In this document: positions 54,847-64,000 of the stretch, one piece after another | How positions within the stretch are numbered: the stretch's first letter is position 1 | Layout of the letters: each line of letters opens with the position of its first letter | DNA from: Bradyrhizobium sp. SZCCT0231 | Lineage (GTDB): Bacteria; Pseudomonadota; Alphaproteobacteria; Rhizobiales; Xanthobacteraceae | Direction of reading: 5' to 3' | Assembly (NCBI RefSeq): GCF_018130245.1 | Contig: NZ_JAFCKP010000005.1 | Coordinates: forward strand, 1-64,000 | Length of the DNA: 64,000 nucleotides | Position numbers and translations under genes: made by a program | The notes under the pieces: model-generated | Database searches by the model: none | Told to the model about the DNA's origin: nothing | Seen by the model: only the letters and a program-made list of their open reading frames with translations

Positions 54847-56673
54847 ATGTGCGGGATTGTCGGCATTCTCGGGCGCGAAGCGGTTGCAGAGCAACTGGTG
54901 GATTCGCTCAAACGTCTCGAATATCGCGGTTACGATTCCGCGGGCGTCGCCACGCTCGAAGGCAAGCACCTGGAGCGTCGCCGCGCCGAGGGCAAGCTGA
55001 AGAATCTGGCGAAGCGGCTCGAGGCCGAGCCGCTCAAGGGCACGACCGGCATCGGGCATACCCGCTGGGCCACCCACGGCAAGCCGACCGTCAACAACGC
55101 CCATCCGCATGCGACCGAACGCGTCGCCGTCGTCCACAACGGCATCATCGAGAATTTCCGCGAGCTGCGCGAGGAGCTCGAGGCGAAGGGCACGGTGTTC
55201 CACACCGAGACCGACACCGAGATCGTGCTGCATCTCGTCGACGATCTGCTCAGCTGCGGCAACAAGCCGGTGGAAGCCGTCAAGCTGGCGCTGGCGCGCC
55301 TACGCGGCGCCTTCGCGCTCGGCTTCATCTTCGCCGGCGACAACGACCTCATGATCGGTGCCCGCAACGGACCGCCGCTGGCGATCGGTTACGGCGACGG
55401 CGAGATGTATCTCGGCTCCGATGCCATCGCGCTCGGCCCGTTCACCGATACGATCAGCTATCTCGAGGACGGCGACTGGGTCGTGCTGACCCGCAAGAGC
55501 GCAACGATCTTCGACAAGGATGGCTACACCGTTCAGCGCGACAAGATCAGGCACGCCGCCTCGACTTCACTGGTCGACAAGGCCAATTACCGCCACTTCA
55601 TGGCGAAGGAGATCCACGAGCAGCCGGAGGTGGTCGGCCACACCCTGGCGCGCTATGTCGACATGGCGACCGAGCGCGTCTCGCTGCCGGTGAAGCTTCC
55701 CTTCGACTTCAAGAACATCCAGCGCATCAACATCACGGCGTGCGGCACCGCGAGCTATGCCGGCTTCGTCGCGAAATACTGGTTCGAGCGCTTTGCGCGC
55801 GTGCCGGTCGAGGTCGATGTCGCCTCCGAATTCCGCTACCGCGAGGCGCCCTTGCGCAAGGGCGATCTCGCCGTCTTCATCTCGCAATCGGGTGAGACCG
55901 CCGACACCCTGGCCGCGCTGCGCTATGCCAAGGCCGAGGGCGTGCACACGATCGCCGTCGTCAACGTGCCGACCTCGACGATCGCGCGCGAGAGCGAGAC
56001 CGTGCTGCAGACGCTCGCGGGACCCGAGATCGGCGTCGCCTCGACCAAAGCCTTCACCTGTCAGCTCATGGTGCTGGCAAATCTTGCGATCGCAGCCGGC
56101 AAGGCTAGAGGCGAATTGTCCGACGAGGACGAGACCAAGCTGGTCCATGGCCTCGTCGAGGTCCCGCGCCTGATGGCGGACGCGCTCACCACCGAGCTCC
56201 AGATCGAAAAGCTGGCGCATAGGATCGCCAAGTCGCGCGACGTGCTCTATCTCGGTCGCGGCACCAGCTTCCCGTTGGCGCTCGAAGGCGCGCTGAAGCT
56301 GAAGGAGATCTCCTACATCCACGCCGAAGGCTATGCCGCAGGCGAGCTCAAGCACGGGCCGATCGCGCTGATCGACGAGACCATGCCGGTCGTCGTCATC
56401 GCACCCCACGACCGCGTGTTCGAGAAGACCGTGTCCAACATGCAGGAGGTCGCCGCGCGCGGCGGCAACATCATCCTGATGACCGACGCGAAGGGCGCGG
56501 CGGAGGCGACCGTCGAGTCCCTCGTCACCATCGTGATGCCGGACATGGCGGCGGCCTTCACGCCGATGGTCTATGCCGTCCCCGTGCAGCTGCTCGCCTA
56601 TCACACGGCTGTCGTGATGGGGACCGATGTCGATCAGCCGCGCAACCTCGCCAAATCGGTGACCGTGGAATAG
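54847..56673 (+). CDS. glmS: Glutamine-fructose-6-phosphate aminotransferase
   Basis: Started at ATG 54847, the protein has 608 residues, the standard length. The nucleophile is Cys2 (MCGIVGILG), and RGYDSAGVA, GHTRWATHGKPT and VVHNGIIENF belong to the glutaminase domain. Two SIS domains (about 290-430: CGTASYAG, SQSGETADT; about 460-600: LGRGTSFPLALEGALKLKE) bind fructose-6-phosphate, and the protein ends LAKSVTVE with the catalytic-site lysine. It makes glucosamine-6-phosphate, which the GlmM/GlmU pathway turns into UDP-GlcNAc. glmU lies upstream on the same strand. Confidence 0.97.
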   Translation: MCGIVGILGREAVAEQLVDSLKRLEYRGYDSAGVATLEGKHLERRRAEGKLKNLAKRLEAEPLKGTTGIGHTRWATHGKPTVNNAHPHATERVAVVHNGIIENFRELREELEAKGTVFHTETDTEIVLHLVDDLLSCGNKPVEAVKLALARLRGAFALGFIFAGDNDLMIGARNGPPLAIGYGDGEMYLGSDAIALGPFTDTISYLEDGDWVVLTRKSATIFDKDGYTVQRDKIRHAASTSLVDKANYRHFMAKEIHEQPEVVGHTLARYVDMATERVSLPVKLPFDFKNIQRINITACGTASYAGFVAKYWFERFARVPVEVDVASEFRYREAPLRKGDLAVFISQSGETADTLAALRYAKAEGVHTIAVVNVPTSTIARESETVLQTLAGPEIGVASTKAFTCQLMVLANLAIAAGKARGELSDEDETKLVHGLVEVPRLMADALTTELQIEKLAHRIAKSRDVLYLGRGTSFPLALEGALKLKEISYIHAEGYAAGELKHGPIALIDETMPVVVIAPHDRVFEKTVSNMQEVAARGGNIILMTDAKGAAEATVESLVTIVMPDMAAAFTPMVYAVPVQLLAYHTAVVMGTDVDQPRNLAKSVTVE

Positions 56674-56757
56674 GCAGACGGGATATCGGTCGGTCGCAGT
56701 CTTCCAAAACCTGCTAGAAGACCCTAGCTTGTTTGTAGCGACCGACCTGGAACCCGA

Positions 56758-57528
56758 ATGACCCCCCGCGACGACGCGCCTGCGCCTCTTGATCCTGTTC
56801 CGGAACCTCATACCGGCCTGATGGGCCGTTTCCGCAATTATTTCCTGACCGGCCTCGTGGTGACGGGGCCGATCGCGATCACCCTCTATCTGGTCTGGTG
56901 GTTCGTCACCTGGGTCGACGGCGTGGTGCGGCCGTTTGTGCCGCTGGCCTATCGGCCGGAAACCTATCTTCCTTACGGCGTTCCCGGCTGGGGACTGATT
57001 GTCGCATTCTTCACGCTGACGCTGGTCGGCTTCCTCGCGGCCAATCTGATCGGCCGCACGCTGGTCGATGTCGGCGAGACCTTCCTGGGCCGGATCCCCG
57101 CGGTGCGCGCCATCTATCGCGGCCTGAAGCAGGTGTTCGAGACGCTGTTCTCGGGCAAGGGCTCGAGCTTCCGCAAAGTCGGCCTCGTCGAATTTCCCTC
57201 GCCGGGCATGTGGTCGATCGTGCTGATCTCGCAATCGCCGAACGAGGACATCGCGCGCAACCTGCCGGGGCAGGAGGAGCACGTCTCGGTGTTCCTGCCA
57301 TGCTCGCCGAACCCGACCACCGGCTTCTTCTTCTATGTCCCGAAGAGCAAGATCATCGAGGTCGACCTCACCGCCGAAGACGCAGCCACGCTGATCATGT
57401 CGGCCGGCGTGGTGCAGCCGGGCTCGGCGCCTGATCCGAAGAAGGCGGCGGCGCTTGCCGGCGTGGCGAATGCCGCGCGTATTGCCAATGCCTCCACGCT
57501 CCGGCCCGAGCCTGCGAAGGCGGAGTAG
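56758..57528 (+). CDS. DUF502 family membrane protein
   Basis: The protein has 256 residues. Two membrane helices (about 27-50 and 78-100) flank a periplasmic segment, then the cytoplasmic DUF502 domain with GRTLVDVGETFLGRIPAVRA, IYRGLKQVFETLFSGKGSSF and VFLPCSPNPTTGFFFYVPKS. The family function is unknown; it is widespread in alphaproteobacteria near glmS and recG. It begins 84 bases after glmS. Confidence 0.92.
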   Translation: MTPRDDAPAPLDPVPEPHTGLMGRFRNYFLTGLVVTGPIAITLYLVWWFVTWVDGVVRPFVPLAYRPETYLPYGVPGWGLIVAFFTLTLVGFLAANLIGRTLVDVGETFLGRIPAVRAIYRGLKQVFETLFSGKGSSFRKVGLVEFPSPGMWSIVLISQSPNEDIARNLPGQEEHVSVFLPCSPNPTTGFFFYVPKSKIIEVDLTAEDAATLIMSAGVVQPGSAPDPKKAAALAGVANAARIANASTLRPEPAKAE

Positions 57529-57632
57529 GGCCATTCCGTCGCGGGATGGCCGCGTTCACGCGCGCGCATTCGTCCTCTGCTAGTCTCGGGTTGAACCGAG
57601 CGCACCGCTCGGAATTCGACCTGGAGTGCACG

Positions 57633-58487
57633 ATGTCCAAGACCATTGCGATCCTCGCCCCCGGTGCCATGGGCAGCGCCGTGGCCCGCCGCCTCGGCGA
57701 GAACGGTGCGCGCGTGCTGACGTCGCTGAAGGGGCGGAGCGAGGCGACGCTGAAACGGGCGGCGGACGCCGGCATGGTCGGAGCCGAGGATGATGCGATT
57801 GCGGACGCCGACATCATCCTCTCGATCGTGCCGCCGGGCGAGGCCGTGGCGTTGGCTGAACGGCTGGCCTCGCTGATCGTCAGGCGCGAGAAGAAGCCGG
57901 TCGTGGTCGACTGCAACGCCGTCAATGTCGATACCGTGCAAAGAATCGAGGAGATCATCGGCTCGGCCCAGGCGCCGTTCGTCGATGCCGGCATCATCGG
58001 CTTTCCGCCCCAGCCAGGCGGCAAGAGCCCGGCCTTCTACATGTCCGGCGAGCACGCCAAGGACGTCGCCGTGCTGAAGGACCTCGGCCTCGACGTACGG
58101 ATCGTCGAAGGCCCGGTGGGCGCGGCCTCTGCACTCAAGATGTCCTACGCCGGTATCGTCAAGGGTCTCGCCGGCATCGGTTCGGCCATGGTGATCGCGG
58201 CCACGAAGGCCGGCGCGGCCGATGCGCTCCGCGACGAGCTCGCGCTGAGCCAGCCCGCGATTTTGGCGCGGCTCGAAGTCGCGCTGCCCGACATGATCCC
58301 GAAGGCGTATCGTTGGGTCGCGGAGATGCGGGAGATTTCCGGATTCCTAGGCCCGGATCATCCGGCCAGCCAGATCTACGAGGGGTTTGCGCGGTGGTTC
58401 GAGCATCTGGCGGAGGATGCGAAGGGCGATGCTGTGGATGCCACGTTGCTGAAGGCGTTTGCAGAGACGAGCAAGAAGAAGGGATGA
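57633..58487 (+). CDS. 6-phosphogluconate/3-hydroxyisobutyrate dehydrogenase-like protein
   Basis: Started at ATG 57633, the protein has 284 residues. The dinucleotide motif is IAILAPGAMGSAVARRLGEN (residues 5-24), and ADIILSIVPPGEAVALAERL belongs to the same Rossmann domain. The C-terminal helical domain has GAASALKMSYAGIVKGLAGI with the catalytic lysine. The C-terminal part resembles the DUF1932-type subgroup. It is an NAD(P)-dependent oxidoreductase; the substrate is unknown. Confidence 0.86.
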   Translation: MSKTIAILAPGAMGSAVARRLGENGARVLTSLKGRSEATLKRAADAGMVGAEDDAIADADIILSIVPPGEAVALAERLASLIVRREKKPVVVDCNAVNVDTVQRIEEIIGSAQAPFVDAGIIGFPPQPGGKSPAFYMSGEHAKDVAVLKDLGLDVRIVEGPVGAASALKMSYAGIVKGLAGIGSAMVIAATKAGAADALRDELALSQPAILARLEVALPDMIPKAYRWVAEMREISGFLGPDHPASQIYEGFARWFEHLAEDAKGDAVDATLLKAFAETSKKKG

Positions 58488-58539
58488 GGGCAGTCTCCGC
58501 GAACGGACTCGGCCGAATTGCGGATGTCTCTATCCACAT

Positions 58540-58619
58540 CGTCATTGCGAGCGGAGCGAAGCAATCCAGACTGTCTCCGCGGAGGAATTCTGGATTGCTT
58601 CGCTCCGCTCGCAATGACG
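58540..58619. repeat. Near-perfect palindromic repeat (CGTCATTGCGAGCG type)
   Basis: Two perfect inverse arms of 31 bases (58540-58570 and 58589-58619), starting CGTCATTGCGAGCGGAGCGA, with an 18-base spacer. It lies between the convergent dehydrogenase and recG genes and could act as a two-way terminator. Related to the copy at 26411-26527. Confidence 0.85.
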
Positions 58620-58665
58620 AGGAGGAGACTCTGCGAGTCCCGCTGGGACCATCTTTGCGGAAGCC

Positions 58666-60774
<2,109 letters not shown>

Positions 60775-60800
60775 TGGCGGAATCTAAGATTGTTCCTCGC

Positions 60801-60919
60801 CGTCATGCCCGGCTTTATGCCGGGCATCCACGTCTTTTTTCGGAAGCCGACATGGATGGCCGGGCCTTCGCCTCGCCGCAGCGGCTTCGGCCGCGCAGGG
60901 ACGAGCCCGGCCATGACGG
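60801..60919. repeat. Composite palindromic repeat (CGTCATGCCCGG type)
   Basis: CGTCATGCCCGG at the left pairs with CCGGCCATGACG at the right (60908-60919), and ATGCCCGG-CTTTATG-CCGGGCAT forms an inner hairpin. A relative is at 17816-17929. Confidence 0.72.
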
Positions 60920-61027
60920 ACCGGATGGGCCGCCCGTCGCAACAAAAGGCTGACATGGCCAGCCCGAGTGGCTATATCACCCCCGCCCGGCACGTCCGGG
61001 CTTTCTGCGTTTGATTGGATTTGAGAC

Positions 61028-61318
61028 ATGACGGGAACGACACGTTCGAGCGGCGGGCTGGATGACCGCCGCAAGCGGCTTCTGTTCCGCTGCTGGCACC
61101 GCGGCACGCGCGAGATGGACTTGATCCTCGGCCGCTTCGCGGATGCCGAGATCGGCAACCTGTCCGACGCCGAGCTCGGCGAGCTCGAGCGCCTGCTCGA
61201 GATCAACGATCCCGATCTCTATGCCGCCATCGCCGGCGACAAGGTGCTGCCGGCCGACGTTACCGGCGCGCTGTTCACCCGTATCAAGGCGTTTCCGATC
61301 GCGGACGGCAGCGCATGA
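61028..61318 (+). CDS. sdhE: Succinate dehydrogenase flavinylation factor SdhE
   Basis: The protein has 96 residues. The family motif RGxxE is in CWHRGTREMDLILGRFAD (about residues 23-40), with ELERLLEINDPDLYAAIAGD after it. It helps attach FAD to the SdhA subunit of succinate dehydrogenase. Its stop overlaps the mfd start (ATGA at 61315), so translation is probably coupled. Confidence 0.92.
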   Translation: MTGTTRSSGGLDDRRKRLLFRCWHRGTREMDLILGRFADAEIGNLSDAELGELERLLEINDPDLYAAIAGDKVLPADVTGALFTRIKAFPIADGSA

Positions 61319-64000
61319 AGCAGGGGATGAAATCGCCGGCCGAGCTGCTCGCGCCCGGCCGCGCGCTGACGCTCGCCAATGTCGCGGAGGGCGCGGAAGG
61401 GCTCGTCGTCTCCGATCTGGCGCGTGCCATCGCGGCGCGGCCGAAGAAGCCGGCCGTCAGCCTCGCGGTGGTCTGCCGCGACGGCGGGCGCATGCAGCAG
61501 CTCGAACGCGCGCTGCAATTCTTTGCTCCCGATTTGCCGGTCCTGACCTTTCCGGCCTGGGATTGCCAACCCTACGACCGCGTCTCGCCGCATGGCGGCA
61601 TCCTCGCCCAGCGCCTGACGACGTTGGCGCGGCTGGCTTCGCTCACCGGCAGCGACAAGCCGCTGATCGTGCTGACGACGGTGAACGCGGTGGTGCAGCG
61701 CGTGCCCGCGCGCGAGCTGGTCGCGGCGCAGGCGCTGTCGGTCGCACCGGGCAATGTGGTGCCGATGGACACCGTCGTCGCCTGGCTCGAGCACAACGGC
61801 TACAACCGTTCCTCCACCGTACGCGAGCCCGGCGAATACGCCGTGCGCGGCGGTATCCTCGACCTGTTTCCGGCCGGCCTCGACCAGCCCGTGCGTTTCG
61901 ACTTCTTCGGCGACAGCCTGGAATCGATCCGCTCCTTCGATGCCGAGACCCAGCGCACGCTGCTCGACATGCGCTCGCTCGACCTCGTGCCGGTCTCGGA
62001 GTTTCAGCTCGTCACCGACACCATCCGCCGCTTCCGCATGGGCTATGTCGCCGAGTTCGGCGCGCCCGAGCGCGACGATGCGCTGTACGAGGCCGTCAGC
62101 GAGGGCCGCCGCCACCCGGGCATGGAGCACTGGCTGCCGCTGTTCCAGGACCGGATGGACACGCTTTTCGACTATCTGCAAGGCGCGACCGTTGCGATCG
62201 AGCCGCAGGCCGAGGACGCCGTGCGCGAGCGTTTCAAGCAGATCCTCGACTATTACGAAGCCCGTCGCGAGGCGATGGAGCATCCCGGCGGCGGCGCGAT
62301 CTACAAGCCGCTGCCGCCTGACCGGCTGTATCTGACCGACGCGGAATGGGCAAAGCGTCTTGGCGAGATCCCGCTGGCCCGGCTGACGCCGTTCTCGGTG
62401 CCGACCGACGGAACGAGCGTCGTCGACGCCGGCGCGCGCAAGGGCCGCGACTTTGCGCCGGAACGCAACGACACCAATGTCAACGTGTTCGAGTCCGTGG
62501 TCAGCCACGTCATGGCGCTGCAGGCGCAACGCAAGAAGGTCGTGATCGCGCTGTGGACCGAAGGCTCGCGCGACCGCATGACCTCGATGCTGCGCGACCA
62601 CAAGCTCGCCCATACCACCAGCGTCAACAGCTGGCGGACGGTGCAGGCGACCCCGCGCAACGAGACCATGCTCGCCGTGCTTGGCCTCGAAAGCGGCTTC
62701 GAGACCGACGAGATCGCGCTCATCAGCGAGCAGGATATTCTGGGCGACCGCCTGGTGCGGCCGCGCAAAGCCAGCCGCAAGCTCGACAATTTCATCTCGG
62801 AGGTGACGAGCCTTGCCGCCGGCGACATCGTCGTCCATGTCGAGCACGGCATCGGCCGCTTCATCGGGCTGCAGACGCTCGACGTTGCCGGCGCGCCGCA
62901 TGACTGCCTCGAGCTGCATTATGCCGCCGAGACAAAGCTGTTCCTGCCGGTCGAGAACATCGAGCTCTTGTCCCGCTACGGCTCCGACCAGACCACGGTC
63001 GAGCTCGACCGTCTGGGTGGCTCGGGCTGGCAGACCCGCAAGGCCAAGCTCAAGAACCGCATTCGCGAGATCGCGGGCGAGCTGATCAAGATCGCGGCCG
63101 AACGCATGCTGCACGAGGCGCCGAAATTGCCGGTGCAGCAGGGCCTCTATGACGAGTTCTGCGCGCGCTTCCCCTATGACGAGACCGAGGACCAGCTAGG
63201 GGCGATCGAGTCCACGCTGAAGGACCTCGAAAAGGGCCGGCCCATGGACCGGCTGATCTGCGGCGATGTCGGTTTCGGCAAGACGGAGGTCGCGCTGCGC
63301 GCCGCCTTCGCGGTCGCGCTCGAGGGCAAGCAGGTTGCGGTCGTGGTGCCGACCACGCTGCTGGCCCGCCAGCACGCCAAATCCTTCAGCGAGCGCTTCA
63401 AGGGCTTTCCGGTGAACGTGGCGCAGGCCTCGCGCCTGATCCCGACCAAGGAGCTGAACCAGGTCAAGAGGGGGCTCACCGATGGCTCCGTCGACATCGT
63501 CGTCGGCACCCACGCGCTGCTCGGCAAGGCGATCAAGTTCCGCGACCTTGGCCTGCTCATCGTCGATGAGGAGCAGCACTTCGGCGTCAGCCACAAGGAG
63601 CGGCTGAAGGCACTGCGCGCCGAGGTGCACGTGCTGACGCTGTCGGCGACGCCGATCCCGCGCACGCTGCAGCTGGCGCTGACCGGCGTCCGCGAGCTCT
63701 CGATCATCGCATCGCCCCCGGTCGATCGCCTCGCGGTGCGCACCTTCGTCGCGCCGCACGATCCCTTGATGATCCGCGAGGCGCTCTTGCGCGAGCGCTA
63801 TCGCGGCGGCCAGGCGTTCTACGTGGTGCCGCGCATCGACGACCTCGCCGAGGTCAAGGATTTCCTCGACAAGAACGTCCCGGAGATGAAGGTCGCGGTC
63901 GCGCACGGCCAGATGCCGCCCGCCGTGATCGAGGACATCATGACCGCGTTCTACGACGGCAAGTTCGACATCCTCTTGTCGACCACCATCGTGGAGTCCG
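61315..64000 (+). CDS. mfd: Transcription-repair coupling factor Mfd, N-terminal part (cut by the window edge)
   Basis: ATG 61315 overlaps the sdhE stop. The frame stays open to the window end (895 codons of about 1170). The UvrB-like domains come first (DCQPYDRVSPHGGILAQRL), then the RNA-polymerase-interaction domain (GDIVVHVEHGIGRFIGLQ, about residue 500) and the RecG-like helicase: Walker A GDVGFGKTEVALR (about 650), DEEQHFGVSHKERL (about 755), LSATPIPRTLQLALTG; it reaches the start of motif V (LLSTTIVES). Mfd removes stalled RNA polymerase and recruits UvrA. A second Mfd-like gene lies at 35991-39245. Confidence 0.96.
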   Translation, partial: MKQGMKSPAELLAPGRALTLANVAEGAEGLVVSDLARAIAARPKKPAVSLAVVCRDGGRMQQLERALQFFAPDLPVLTFPAWDCQPYDRVSPHGGILAQRLTTLARLASLTGSDKPLIVLTTVNAVVQRVPARELVAAQALSVAPGNVVPMDTVVAWLEHNGYNRSSTVREPGEYAVRGGILDLFPAGLDQPVRFDFFGDSLESIRSFDAETQRTLLDMRSLDLVPVSEFQLVTDTIRRFRMGYVAEFGAPERDDALYEAVSEGRRHPGMEHWLPLFQDRMDTLFDYLQGATVAIEPQAEDAVRERFKQILDYYEARREAMEHPGGGAIYKPLPPDRLYLTDAEWAKRLGEIPLARLTPFSVPTDGTSVVDAGARKGRDFAPERNDTNVNVFESVVSHVMALQAQRKKVVIALWTEGSRDRMTSMLRDHKLAHTTSVNSWRTVQATPRNETMLAVLGLESGFETDEIALISEQDILGDRLVRPRKASRKLDNFISEVTSLAAGDIVVHVEHGIGRFIGLQTLDVAGAPHDCLELHYAAETKLFLPVENIELLSRYGSDQTTVELDRLGGSGWQTRKAKLKNRIREIAGELIKIAAERMLHEAPKLPVQQGLYDEFCARFPYDETEDQLGAIESTLKDLEKGRPMDRLICGDVGFGKTEVALRAAFAVALEGKQVAVVVPTTLLARQHAKSFSERFKGFPVNVAQASRLIPTKELNQVKRGLTDGSVDIVVGTHALLGKAIKFRDLGLLIVDEEQHFGVSHKERLKALRAEVHVLTLSATPIPRTLQLALTGVRELSIIASPPVDRLAVRTFVAPHDPLMIREALLRERYRGGQAFYVVPRIDDLAEVKDFLDKNVPEMKVAVAHGQMPPAVIEDIMTAFYDGKFDILLSTTIVES

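Noticed and set aside
61219-63114. A 631-codon open frame antisense to mfd
   Set aside because: mfd motifs are intact on the plus strand and the antisense protein resembles nothing.

Overview
The window is chromosomal DNA from a GC-rich alphaproteobacterium of the order Hyphomicrobiales, almost certainly Bradyrhizobium or a very close relative. The evidence is the uvrA / ssb / gyrA / coaD / queA / tgt gene order, Omp25/Omp31-type outer-membrane proteins with a shared mature N-terminus, LexA boxes of the alphaproteobacterial GAAC-N7-GAAC type, many small palindromic repeats of kinds I associate with Bradyrhizobium, and above all the ndvB-ndvD-ndvC cluster for cyclic beta-(1,3)(1,6)-glucan, which is typical of Bradyrhizobium. 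There is no prophage, plasmid or CRISPR array.

Layout. 1-0.8 kb: an IS4-like transposase cut by the window edge, then a non-coding dispersed repeat. 0.8-5.2 kb: an SRPBCC protein and a YVTN beta-propeller (probably linked to PQQ-dependent oxidation), a HAD phosphatase, a DUF433/DUF5615 toxin-antitoxin-like pair, kptA and a DinB-like protein. 5.3-8.3 kb: uvrA with an SOS box. 8.5-11.2 kb: three tandem outer-membrane beta-barrel paralogues. 11.4-26.4 kb: a housekeeping block with ssb (second SOS box), gyrA, coaD, two peptidyl-prolyl isomerases, queA, asd, a TetR/patatin/PepSY unit, tgt, cysK and an orphan BrnA-like antitoxin. 26.6-35.4 kb: a caspase-like protein, transporters, RidA and several small secreted or zinc-ribbon proteins. 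35.5-39.2 kb: a possible structured small RNA and a second Mfd-family helicase. 39.3-45.4 kb: an accessory-looking stretch of orphan genes and repeats ending at a tRNA-Lys. 45.9-53.1 kb: the ndv cluster and a SPOR-like membrane protein. 53.3-64 kb: a C-terminally truncated glmU, glmS, a DUF502 protein, a dehydrogenase, recG, sdhE and the start of the genuine mfd.

How the genes work together. uvrA, ssb, recG, mfd and the Mfd-like paralogue cover DNA repair and replication, and uvrA and ssb look LexA-controlled. queA and tgt make queuosine in tRNA. glmU (damaged here) and glmS make UDP-GlcNAc. ndvB, ndvC and ndvD make and modify periplasmic cyclic glucans used in osmo-adaptation and nodulation.

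The most interesting signals are: (1) a threonine-rich, apparently leaderless leader peptide followed by an intrinsic terminator in front of asd, which looks like a ribosome-mediated attenuator; (2) glmU stopped by a TGA at a position where the family has glycine, with the rest of its acetyltransferase domain replaced by a repeat; (3) a Tgt lacking all three zinc-binding cysteines; (4) two promoters with the same 19-bp palindrome between -35 and -10 flanking a tetR gene; (5) a chain of hairpins ending in a terminator upstream of the second Mfd-like gene; and (6) dispersed palindromic repeats that supply the stop codons of several genes.
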